Of a stretch of DNA of 64,000 nt, positions 54,746-64,000 are shown one piece after another (position 1 is the first letter of the stretch; each line of letters starts with the position of its first letter). The DNA is taken from assembly GCA_025765615.1 (NCBI GenBank), contig JAIVFJ010000240.1, positions 1 to 64,000 on the forward strand, read 5' to 3'. The notes under the pieces are model-generated. The model did no database searches. It was given only the letters and a program-made list of their open reading frames with translations, and was not told where the DNA came from. Source of the DNA: Zopfochytrium polystomum. Its lineage: Eukaryota; Chytridiomycota; Chytridiomycetes; Chytridiales; Chytridiaceae. The position numbers were made by a program, and so were the translations under genes.

Positions 54746-55671
54746 TCAAATCGTCAAACCGATGAGCAGCTTCCACGGGATCTTCTCAAAAAAATCAGCA
54801 AAGTTGTCCTCCAGCCTTCGCAAGTCTTCCAAAGAGAGCTTCCACTCGTGCTTCGTGGCATGCAGCTTTTTGATGACACCGACCGTCTCGTCCGTGTCCG
54901 CGCGTCGACCCACTTGAGCACGGCATCGAACATCCAGAAACCGGATTCAAAGTGATCGGTCGCCCGTCGGCACTTACTGCACGTGGTTTGCGAACCCTGA
55001 AAGCTGGTTTAGCCTTGCCCGCCCAAATGGGTGCTTTGTCGCGTGGTTCATTACTTTGCAAGGAATAACAGAAGCGAGGCTAAACAGCTGCTGCACCGTC
55101 AAGAGGGTAAACTCGAACTCTTCGACAAGATCTGGCCAACCGAGCACGAACCTGGAATTAGTGGATTACTGAGTGTTGCCTCTTCAAAACAGGAAATCGA
55201 ACGAACTGAGGGTGGCAGAGGTCTGTCACTTTGTCCAACTGAAGAAATTCGGCCGTCAACGATGCCGAAAAACTCTTCGACAATGGCATCAGTCATGACA
55301 AACGCCTCCCCATCCAGTCCAACGCAGCTCCCAACGACCGAGTTCGCGCGCCACGCAGCGTAGCCTTGAGCTGCGAGCTGGTGAGCGAAGGCCAGGCACG
55401 CCATCATTGCACGTTCAGAGAACCGTATCTCGATCTTGACGTGCGACTGTGACGACTCGGCAAATCCAGAGTCGAACATTGCGGTAAAGTAGCAAGATGC
55501 CGCCGCGAGAACTTTCTTGTTGGCAAAGACGCGGCGGCGGGTGGGGAGCAAAAGAAGAACGACGTCGCAGGTTGGGTAGTCGTCAAAGACGAGTTTGGCG
55601 CTTGGTGACGGTTCTGGTGTGCCAAAGAGCTTGCGGAGGCCGGTTGGAGTCTGAGGGTCTGCCCCGCTCAT
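54746..55671 (-). pseudogene. BTB/POZ-like copy C, frameshifted in its 3' half
   Basis: ATG at 55671 (MSGADPQTPTGLRKLFGTPE). The BTB core is FDDYPTCDVVLLLLPTRR, NKKVLAAASCYFTAMFDSGF. Toward the 3' end FDAVLKWVDA (matching FDATLAWG in copy D) is in one frame, while ETVGVIKKLHA and LRRLEDNFADFFEKIPWK (matching VIEKL and LHEKYGSLFEIAF) are in another, so a frameshift lies near 54900. The middle exon is less clear than in the other copies. Stop at 54746. Confidence 0.65.
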
Positions 55672-55899
55672 ATCGTTATCACTTAATGAAAACAATGTCT
55701 CCCAGTAAGTTGTGAGACTCTGACAAACAGCCGCAAAACTTCAAAAGGCGAGAGTTTTTCTGAGACCGATTAAGCGCTGTTACCACGGTTCCCCTGCCCA
55801 TAGAGTCCCATTAGGGAAAGGCTTTATCGAAGAAAAAAAAAAAAATAAGGTTGGCTTCCTTCAAACAATCGTCGACCTTTGCGGCAAACACCAGGCGGT
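55672..55899. other. short spacer between BTB copies
   Basis: No coding signal; contains an A run at 55831-55844. Confidence 0.6.
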
Positions 55900-57075
55900 T
55901 CAGCTCTCCAGATTCCCCATAAACGACCGCCACGAAGCAGGCCGTGCCGGCTCAGATTTCGGCGCCGTCGTCAATACTTTCATCAAGGCCTTCGTGGAAA
56001 ACGCGATTTCAAACAGCGACCCATACTTTTCGTGAAGCATCTTCAGCTCTGACGGGGAAAGGGGAAATTCGGTCGATAGCTGTGCAAGCTTTTCAATTAC
56101 ACCCGCAATAACGGAAGGCTTCGCAGTCCGCCCCCAGGCTAGAGTTGCGTCGAATCTGGCTATTCGCGTCCAACGTGCTTCAGCTGTCTTTAGGCACTGC
56201 GGACAGGCGGGCTTTGCCTCCTACGCACCAGAAGCCTTGTCAGAAGTATCAAAGGTGTGTGTGCACAGTGCACATTACGAACCTGGACAGGAATACAGAT
56301 AATTAGCTTCATCAACATTCCAGCGCTGACTTTTGGATACGCAAAATCGACTTCCTTTGTGATAGAGTCCCATCTGGATCGAAACCTGGGGGAAGCGGGT
56401 TAGATTGGTGCAAGGGCAAACAAATTGACAAACGCACGTCGTTAAACAGATCGTGGAGATTTTCCGAAGTTTGAGGAAGCCACTCGTTTTGAACATGCTG
56501 ACGAAGTCACTCTTGACGGCCTCGTCCAGGTTGATAACCTCTCCGTGCAGCACCGCTGTCAAAGAGGGAGGTGTGGAGCGAACGAAGGCCGTTGCAGGCG
56601 GTTTGCAGGTGGCACTGGGATCGTACATGAAGGCAAGACAGACGAGCATCGCGCGCTCGGACGCCGGCATCTCGATCTGGACGTGCTGCTGAAGTTGCCC
56701 GGCGATTCCCGTCGTGAACAAGGAGCGAAAGTAGTCGGACGCATCCGCGAGTATCTTTTTGTGGCCAAAGACGAGGCGCCGGGTGGGGAGCAGAGACAGG
56801 ATCACGTCGCACGTGCGGTAATCGTCGAACGCCAGCTTTGCATTGTGGGAAGGCTCTGGCGTGCAGAGGAACTGGCGGAGAGTGAGCGGCGTCGGACACT
56901 TGACGACGTCGTCGGCAAACGCAGTGGCAGATTTTTCGGTGCTGAGGTTGCTGGCACCTTCGCAATCGGGTTGTATAGTGGTCGTTGCAGCGGCAGGGCT
57001 GGGCGGAGCTTTGGAGAGCCCATCGCGCGAGATATCGCAGGCGGAGTCTGCTCGGTTGGCTGGACCTGTTGTCAT
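55900..57075 (-). CDS. BTB/POZ-like protein D (intact family member)
   Basis: Three exons (56438-57075, 56283-56385, 55900-56220; phases agree) give 353 aa. Residues 1-65 are Ser/Ala/Thr-rich. The BTB domain spans about 65-165: LAFDDYRTCDVILSLLPTRR, FGHKKILADASDYFRSLF, VQIEMPASERAML. It is followed by a linker and SDFVSMFKTSGFLKLRKIST. The small exon carries RWDSITKEVDFAYPKVSAGM. The last exon has CPQC, WGRTAKPSVIAGVIEKL and SPSELKMLHEKYGSLFEIAF. These post-BTB blocks recur in the sister copies but I do not know them from named families (no Kelch or MATH seen). Possible Cullin-3 adaptor or scaffold; function unknown. It lies directly downstream of the large gene, on the same strand. Confidence 0.8.
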
Positions 57076-57226
57076 TGAAGGAAGAATTGGATCCCGTGCG
57101 ATGGTGAGCAGCGATGTGGGGGAAGTCCACGCCGTTGCTTGGGGGCGATAGTCATGCTGAGCAGTGATGCTGAGCCGTCTGGTGGCCGTCTGCTGTTTGT
57201 GCTGCGCAACTGAGTTTTATTTTCAA

Positions 57227-60200
57227 TTAGAGCACGTCCGTCTGGACGAATCCCACCAACCTCTCCGCAAAGGCCATTTCAAAAGACCCATCATCCGTCG
57301 GCAGGCGAGCCGGCGTCACCAACGCGATGCACTCCAAGGCAACGGTCAGCGCGTCTTTCGGAAGCCGTGGCACAACAGCGAACAACAATAGCATCCCGGC
57401 TTCAACATTCGGGGCTGGAGTGCTCGGCCACGCATACCCGCCGGCGTTTCTGACGCGCACCGACACCGCCCGGTGAACCGACGTCGCAATGTTGGAAAGA
57501 TAGGAGGAAAGCGATTCAGCGCTCTGCGTGACTTCTCCGGATCTGTCCTGCAATGGTGCACGTTCCCCGTCGCTCGCAGATTGTACGTGCGAGGAACGTC
57601 CCAGAATGCGATCGATTGCGAACGACTGTGCTTCGAGGAAACTGCAAAATTCAGGCAGTGGGAGCGCGTCCAAGACCATTCCAAGGCACTCGGCGCGAGC
57701 AGAAAGTTTCAAAAAAGGTGGGTTGTTGTAAAGGGTCCCGGAGCAGACGCTCATTGTGAATCCCATCATAAAATATGGAATTAACGTTAGCCACTGAGGG
57801 GCAGGCCGTTCCAGTGGAGGGTCTTCTCCACAGGATAGCCACGATCCATTTGATGAAGTTTCGCTATTAACTTTGGCACTCGCAAGCCACTGTCGCTTTG
57901 CCAAATCGAATTCCTTCCCAGCCCACCAGACCAGATGAGCAAATGTCATTATGCCACATCGCTTGTTCCAATTTTCTTGAACGAATGGGCCAAAGCCCCG
58001 AGAAGTTTTGTATGATAGCAAATATAATCCACGAAGCAACTCTAAAGTGCTGTCTGGTCCAAGTACGGCTGCCGCGCTGTCTCGAGTCTTTAGGTGCTTC
58101 GAGACCAACTCGAGAAGATCGCACACGACGGAAAGGGGGGTTGCGGAGGACAACGTAATCCGAAGTGCTGCTCCGAGAAGTATGGAGATCCAGCCTGTCA
58201 AAATCTCTTTGGACGGCCCGTTCGCCTTTGAGACTGCATTTTCGTCAACCAGCTGCTGTAGCGCCGTTGAAAAAACTTTTCCAGCAATCTCGTCCGAGAT
58301 GTTGAGGGACAGAATCGTATCGATCGGGTTCGGCACACCGTTTGCAATCTCTCCCTCGACCGCGTTTTTTCGAATGAAGGCAGCAACGGCAAATCCGCAT
58401 TCTTTAGCAGTGTCGTCGAAAACATCTGACGCCCAGTTTCCACGGCTTCTACTCGGATATGCCCTTTGGCTCCGAATTATCGACTTTGAAAAGTCGTTGG
58501 GGCACAAGATCGGACTGATTAGTGAATTTAAATCCAAGCGACGAAGTTTTTCGGCGATGAACTTTCTGATGGGGAAGGCATAGTACTTCTTTTGTGGTTC
58601 CGTCAGGAGAAGATTGTCGAAATAAGCAACTTCGTGAATAATGCTCAAGTGCATTTTAATAGCGAGGTCGGAAGAGATGACATTCCCCTTTGAGAATCCT
58701 GCCAGTGAAGCCAAACCGATAAATCTTGATAAGCATTCCTCTACGAGTCGAAATCAGTTAAAAAACGAAATCAAGCTTACAATTTGTTAATATCACCTGA
58801 TTCGAAGTCTGAATTTTCAGGGGGCAATCCAATCGACCGGCGGTACCTAAATGACGACACAAGTGTAAAAACGGCCTCTGCTTCGTCACAAGTTCGAATC
58901 GATTTGGCTAGTGCTGTCATTGTGTGCCGATAATCCAAGCGACCAAGGCCACCAGTGGAGGCGGCTAAAAGCATCACCATCCACGTCTCCAGAAATAATT
59001 GAAACCACGCTGGAGTCGACGATGGCGGGTCGGGGCAAAGTTCGAAAGTCGAAGCCAGCGCTCTTGCAGAATTAAGCTCAATGTCGTTCCAAACTTTAAA
59101 AGTTCTGATGGTCCACAGTAGTCGTGACACATAGACCACCATCTGCTCGTTGTCATGAACAAGGCACAAACGAGCGTAATTTTCAGCACATCGATCCAGT
59201 GATGATCGCAAAATCCAATTCATGATAGGGTCCAGGACGCCTGGTGGGAGCAAAGATGGGGAAGAATACTTTGCGGCCCGAGAGATGAAATAGTTGATGG
59301 ATAAGCCCGTACCTAGGGATCGTTGATTCTTGCTTTGGAGACACCAGCTGTTGAAGCATTCAAGGATCGTCGTTATTGGGCACGATGGATTATTTTGTGC
59401 CGCCTTCGCGAGAGACGCGACTGCATTGCCGCTACCATATGCTTTCTCCAGAAGCGTACCAGCAGCGTAGCAAAAGATTTCCAATACGTCGGAAAAATTA
59501 GAGGGACAAGCTTCGGTGACGGAGCGGGCCAAGGCCTCCCACGCTGTCACCCGGTCATCATCACATGAAAGCTGCACCCACAGAAACCCGCATATTGTGA
59601 CAATGTGGTTCCTTTCGTCAAGTAGTCGCGTTCTGCTTGCCATTATCTCTTCCCAAAAGGCCACGAACGGATTCGAGTGCAGAGAACTGATCTCGTTCGC
59701 TGCGCTTTCATTGGCATGCCAACACACGATAGCAACCCCGGCAGACTTGCGCGCCGCCTCGTTAAGGACACTGGCATCACGGCCATCAGGGAGGTAACTC
59801 ATCGTTCGAAGAGTGTGCAAGACAAACGACAAGGAAAGATCCAAGCCTTCTACTGGCCCAAATGGAATTCGAAGCGGCGGTTCTTTGGCATAACCGATAC
59901 GCGCAAGCACGGTCAGCGCCATCCGGCAAAACCGCAACGCCTCTTCGGTCACGCCGTCTCCACAGACAACGTCTCCCAACCAGTCCCTCGCGATGATGGG
60001 AAGCGTTTCTTCAACAGCGTCGCGGAATGGCCCCCCCAACGAAAGGGCGGTGGACACGCAGGCGGCCAGGACGGGATCTGCGGCAAACCAATCCGATCCA
60101 ATGTTCCCCAAAGTCGACGAGAGCAGCTCATAGTGTGGAGAATCCGCTGTTGCGCAGTCGCAGAGGCTCCCGGCAATCAGTTGGAAAATTTGGGTCGCTT

Positions 60201-60906
60201 CCTGGCTGCGAGCGTGGGGCCTATGAAGCTTCAGCCAGACCCTCACGGCGCAGGCTCCGTCCAATGACCACTTGCTGCCGTTCGAGTTGCCCTTACAGGA
60301 TCTTTCGCCCATCCGAAGCGCAAAGAGAATGATGGACTGGCCAACATTTTTCCACTCGAAAAGGTCGAACGGAAGGTGCCACGCGGTGTTAATGACATCC
60401 TCAGCCAGGCCGCCAACATCCGGCAACGGCCCGCCAAAGTCCGCGTGATACAGCCGGAGAAAGTCGCGAATCATCAGAATTGTATCGAATATCACTTTCG
60501 GCGGATCTCTGGCGCTGCTATTCCTCTGTAGCAGGTCCAGGAGGTGGCGCAAGACGGCGCGGACGGCAATCGCAAACAGGTCGGCGTACACTGCGCGAAA
60601 GGCGGATGGAACGGACTTGAGGACGATGCGGAGTACGGAGAGGGCTTTCGTGTCGAGGAGAACGGGTTGCATGGGCGGAGCAACCAACAGTGTCGGCGAG
60701 GGTGAGGTCACTGTCGGGAGGGCCGATCCTGCGTGGTTCTGGACGATGGGGTGCGGCCTCGAAGACCGCGACGCAGATGCAGCAGCGCGGCGCGCAAGGT
60801 GGGCGGCACGGGAGAGGGCGGCCGCCCGCGCGGCCCAAGATGTTCGCGCGAGCTGGGCCAAGGCTGGGCCGCATTGCAGGCGGTCGACGACGGCGCACCA
60901 GTCCAT
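57227..60906 (-). CDS. large helical protein of unknown function (intact copy)
   Basis: Two exons (58797-60906 and 57227-58740) with a 56-nt intron in agreeing phase give 1,207 aa. The start is taken at ATG 60906 (MDWCAVVDRLQCGPALAQLA) because the frame upstream has no ATG. The N-terminus is Ala/Arg-rich; the rest is a series of amphipathic helices with many Leu/Ala/Ser and scattered Trp, resembling HEAT/ARM-like solenoids, but I see no named domain. Landmarks: AVRAVLRHLLDLL, NPFVAFWEEIMAS, LDPIMNWILRSSL and, at the end, LLLFAVVPRLPKDALTVALE. Two broken relatives lie at 31061-34270 and 34833-37540. The surrounding BTB-like genes are on the same strand. No function can be assigned; a lineage-restricted family is inferred. 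Confidence 0.75.
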
Positions 60907-61592
60907 TCGAACAAAACGATCTGTCGTCGAGCCGCCAACGAAGATTTGTGGGAAACTGCGCCCCCGAAAACTGCGGAGAGGAACTGCGCAGAACCAAATT
61001 ATATCCGTGACGACATCCAGTAACTTGAGGCAACCATGAAGCACAAGGACTCAATCCAATAACTGACCACGAGGCGATTCAATGGCCAAGGTTTCCGTGC
61101 GCATGCCGCCAACCAGTACATCCTGAACACGCACAAAATGGACGAGCTGTTTCGCCTTTGATTGGGTTGAATAAGAAACTGCTCAAGAGGGCTTACTCAC
61201 CCACTCACAGCTCCACGGCTCCCAGCTTTGAGAAATACCTTGCGACAGCAAAATCTTTTGCCAACCCAATCCAACCACTTCACGCTTGGACAGTCGGAGA
61301 CCTCAATCTCATGAGGAGGTTGGTCGTGAACGCATCCTCCACGAGCAGGTGTCCGTGCATTTTCGCAAGGGAGCACCCAGTCACTTTGAAGCCGGTCAAA
61401 TACTCTAGCATTTCTCTAATGACTAAAACCCCTCCCAAGTGAAAATGACTGCGAAAGCGCCCGAAACCCTCATCGCGCACATGATGCTCGTTCAAGTCGG
61501 TGGATACATTTGAATTTCTCGGCTTTGATTAGAGTGCGCCACTGCGACGCAAATCTATCAAAATTTTTAGCAGACCGCAACGAAGAGCGAAC
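60907..61592. other. region between the large gene and BTB copy E
   Basis: The minus-strand frame stays open from 60906 up to 61044 without an ATG, which is probably 5' leader. A minus-strand frame at 61280-61495 could be a downstream exon remnant of copy E, but it does not match the sister exons convincingly. Confidence 0.4.
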
Positions 61593-62057
61593 TTACACAG
61601 CGAAGCAAAGCTTCGTTAATTGTGGAATTTGCAAAAAGTCGCTGGTAACAAGAAATCCCACAAAGTCACTGAAGATGGCTTGCTTTAGATGGAATTTCTC
61701 CCCGTCAATAAGTGCATTGCTTGCAAGGGATCGAGGCTGTTCGAGACACTCCTCTTGGAAACGACATTCGCAGTATCGGTAAAGGCACGCGATGCACACG
61801 ACAAGAGAACTTTCGGACACCGGAGGATTGATTTCCACGAAACCCTGGGAAGACTCTGCGAATCTCCACTCAAACATGGCGCGGAAGAATCCGCAGACGT
61901 TGAGGATATACTTGTGCACGAAGACGATGCGGCGGTTGGGTCGAATGGACAAGTACAATAGCCGTCAAAAACGATCGTGTCCTCGTGCAGTGCCCAGGAA
62001 CTTGCGGAGCGATTGAGGCGTGGGGTTCTTCGCTGGCGGCAGCGGTGGAATCGACAT
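61593..62057 (-). pseudogene. BTB/POZ-like copy E with premature stop
   Basis: ATG at 62057 opens MSIPPLPPAKNPTPQSLRKF, the family start. Where FDDYRTCDVIL is expected the sequence reads RF followed by TGA (61965-61967) and then LLYLSIRPNRRIVFVHKYIL, in the same frame. A few residues of the BTB strand are lost and a stop has formed. The rest of the BTB region (GFFRAMFEWRFAESSQGFVE) and the linker (FSDFVGFLVTSDFLQIPQLT) remain. It is the most diverged copy. Confidence 0.7.
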
Positions 62058-62331
62058 GGTCAACTGGAGCTCTGGTCGATGCGCAGATTCCTGCGTTCAC
62101 TCTCCGGCTGCCTTACGCATTTATGCAAAGCAAGCGAGCACGATGGCGGACTTAAGCTTTGCAAATGCACCCCACTGGTTAACTTTCCAAAAGAGATAAA
62201 AGTCTGTTTGAATTTGAACAACAGCAACTACAAGTGCGAGAAAGGGAATGACCAATCGCACGTCCATCCCTCTACAAAGTTTGTTCCAAACAAGCCAAGC
62301 CCTCCTCCATCCAACCGCTGGCAGACCCACT

Positions 62332-63041
62332 CTACCGGCAATCCAAGCAAAACCCAGACGCATCCATCGGCCCGTCGTAACTAGGGTTTCGTTCACAAAC
62401 GCAAAACAGTGGGTGTTTAGCCAACGAAGTGGGGGGAAACAGACAAGCGGACAGCAGCACACAAACCAGACAACAAAGCAGACCGGACAAAACGGCTCTC
62501 CGCACACTTGGCACGCCCGCAAGCACTCTGCGCAGGTCGGGCGCTCGCAGGCGGTGCACGAGCCGACGGATGGCGCGGAGCGGGACAGCGAGGCGCAGTG
62601 GCGGCAGGCGGCGGACGGATCGTTTCGCGACGGTGTTTGCGGAGGTTGTGGGTGTTGGGATGCGGACGGGGGTCGGAGCCATGATAACAGGGAGCCAGTG
62701 AAGGAGGAGGATGATGACGATGAGGAGGAGGAGGACGCGCCCGCCCGCGGCTGCTTGAACGATGCAGGGGCGGGGCGATCGACGCTTGCCGGTGGGCTGA
62801 GACGGGCTACGCCGCCGGACATGATGCTCAGTGTTTTGGCTGTATTAAGAAGAAAGACCGTGGGAGAAGAGGGGCGCGGGGATTGGGAAAGCGGAGATCT
62901 TCCATTCATCAGTGATGCAAAGCAGGGTAGTTGCCAAAATCGAGTCCCCGGACCGTAGACGGCGCTCCAGTCGACCTCGTCGTGGCGAGCGTACTTGAGC
63001 ATCGAGCCCGAGCCACAGGAGCCGTCCGCCTTGCGCTTCAT
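62332..63041 (-). CDS. Siva-like Cys-rich protein
   Basis: ATG at 63041 (MKRKADGSCGSGSMLKYARH). The middle is Ser/Pro-rich with a Ser run. The C-terminal part is a dense Cys array: ACRHCASLSR, CTACERPTCAECLRACQVCG and EPFCPVC, then across an intron (donor near 62480, acceptor near 62381) YDGPMDASGFCLDC and a stop at 62332. The spacing CxxC-x(n)-CxxC-R-xx-CxxC-x-R-x-CxxCG-xxx-CxxC, followed by a Tyr/Asp linker and CxxC, resembles the C-terminal zinc-binding part of animal Siva proteins. Siva is known as an apoptosis regulator in mammals, and similar Cys-rich proteins occur outside animals. The assignment rests on Cys pattern only. An extra intron in the N-terminal half is possible. Confidence 0.6.
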
Positions 63042-63125
63042 TGCTTGTTGTTTGTCTGTCTGAAAGCTGCCTTGTCCGCTTGTTGCTTCTTGCCCTTGAC
63101 AAGGTCACTCCCCACAGATCGCCCA
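63042..63125. promoter_or_regulatory. short divergent promoter between the Siva-like gene and TRM7
   Basis: Only 84 bases separate the two ATGs on opposite strands, so the two genes very probably share a bidirectional promoter. Confidence 0.5.
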
Positions 63126-64000
63126 ATGGCTGCCACAACTCGGTCGAAACAGAAGCGCGACATCTTCTACCCGCCTCGCCAAAGAGGCCGGCTGGCGCGC
63201 ACGCAGCGCATGGAAGCTGATCCACATCGGTGAGACTAACTTTCCCTCTCTTCCAAAACCACCCCCACGTTTGGTGGACCCCGTGGGGAAAACAACGACG
63301 TAAACCCTAACAAACTCACTTCCGCCCCGTTGAAAAACAGACGAAGAGTTTGACATATTCGAGGGCGTCGAGCGCTGCGTCGATCTGTGCGCGGCGCCGG
63401 GCAGCTGGAGCCAAGTGCTGCAGCGGCGGCTGGCGGCCAGCGCAACGGCCTCGCCAAAGATCGTGGCGGTCGATCTGCAAGCGATGGTACGTAGCTACAA
63501 TTTGTCTGCTTACTGAGAGTCTGAACCTCTTTTTTTTTTTTTCCCCGCAAGGCACCGATACCGGGTGTCGTCCAGATTCAAGGAGACATAACAAAGCAAT
63601 CGACCGCCGCGGCCATTGTCAGCCACTTTGAGGGCCAGCTGGCGGACCTCGTCGTGTCGGACGGTGCGCCGGACGTGACGGGCCTGCACAGCATGGACGA
63701 GTACGTGCAGGCCCAGCTGATCATCGCGGTGAGCCCGGCAACTCTTCATTCCCACCCTCCGTATTTTCTTCTTTTCTTAAACCACCATAAAACACCGCGA
63801 CAGGCGCTCAACATCACTGTCCACGTCCTCCGCCCCGGCGGCACGTTCGTCGCCAAGATCTTCAAGGGCAAGGAGGTGGCGCTCATGTACGACCAGATGA
63901 AGCTGTTTTTCGACGCCGTCGCGACCGCCAAGCCGCGCAGCTCGCGCGGGACCAGCAACGAGGCGTTTATCGTGTGCAGGGGGTTCCGCCCGCGGACAGA
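63126..64000 (+). CDS. TRM7: tRNA 2'-O-methyltransferase Trm7 (5' part, one frameshift)
   Basis: Exons 63126-63229, 63341-63486, 63552-63728 and 63804 onward, running off the window. The FtsJ fold is clear: the SAM site is [14 protein letters not shown], followed by [10 protein letters not shown] and [43 protein letters not shown] and NEAFIVC supply the Asp, Lys and Glu of the K-D-K-E site. In exon 1 the frame reads KQKRDIFY and then must lose one base at a CCC (63170-63172) to read [16 protein letters not shown], which holds the first catalytic Lys. As sequenced, the gene is frameshifted there. Family knowledge: Trm7 methylates the ribose at anticodon-loop positions 32 and 34 with partner proteins. 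Because the gene is highly conserved, a sequence error is likely. Confidence 0.85.

Noticed and set aside
1..64000. CRISPR arrays, rRNA genes, bacterial operons
   Set aside because: No regular spacer-repeat structure and no rRNA sequence recognised; all recognised genes are eukaryotic and almost all contain introns.

Overview
This window is eukaryotic nuclear DNA from a flagellated (zoosporic) early-diverging fungus, most likely a chytrid. The evidence is short spliceosomal introns (about 50-90 nt) in almost every gene, a class IV chitin synthase, and two flagellum-linked genes: an AK7-like adenylate kinase with a DPY-30 motif, and a TPPP/p25-alpha protein with the partial domain duplication known as fungal-type TPPP. 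The taxon is inferred from gene content; no rRNA marker is present. Coding DNA is GC-rich. Intergenic DNA is crowded with (CT)n/(GA)n microsatellites and poly-A/T runs.

Left part (0.5-30.8 kb), mostly single-copy housekeeping genes: bZIP factor (-), VTI1 SNARE (-), ribosomal protein eL34 (-), MUP1/LAT-type amino acid permease (+), AK7-like kinase (-), secreted class I-type heme peroxidase (+), carnitine/acylcarnitine carrier (+), ARB2A/FAM172-like protein (+), bacterial/plant-type 2-isopropylmalate synthase (+), coiled-coil orphan (-), PKA-like AGC kinase (-) and TPPP (+).

Middle: 31.06-37.54 kb holds two tandem, frameshifted copies of a large protein of unknown function. Then come RCL1 (+), chitin synthase (+), a Pro/Gln-rich zinc-ribbon protein (+, one frameshift) and a PIF/Harbinger-type DNA transposon (48.2-51.35 kb) with a well-preserved DDE nuclease and a damaged Myb/SANT-like partner.

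Right part (51.5-62.1 kb, all -): a fast-evolving cluster of five BTB/POZ-like genes. One is intact; the others are truncated, frameshifted or stopped. The cluster surrounds the intact ~1,207-aa relative of the two pseudogenes at 31-37 kb. The window ends with a Siva-like Cys-rich protein (-) and the 5' part of TRM7 (+), which has a one-base frameshift in a C run.

The most unusual content is the linked BTB / large-protein birth-and-death cluster with its dispersed dead copies. Exon boundaries were read by hand from reading frame, splice sites and family knowledge. Where a boundary is given to the base, the reading phases were checked to agree.
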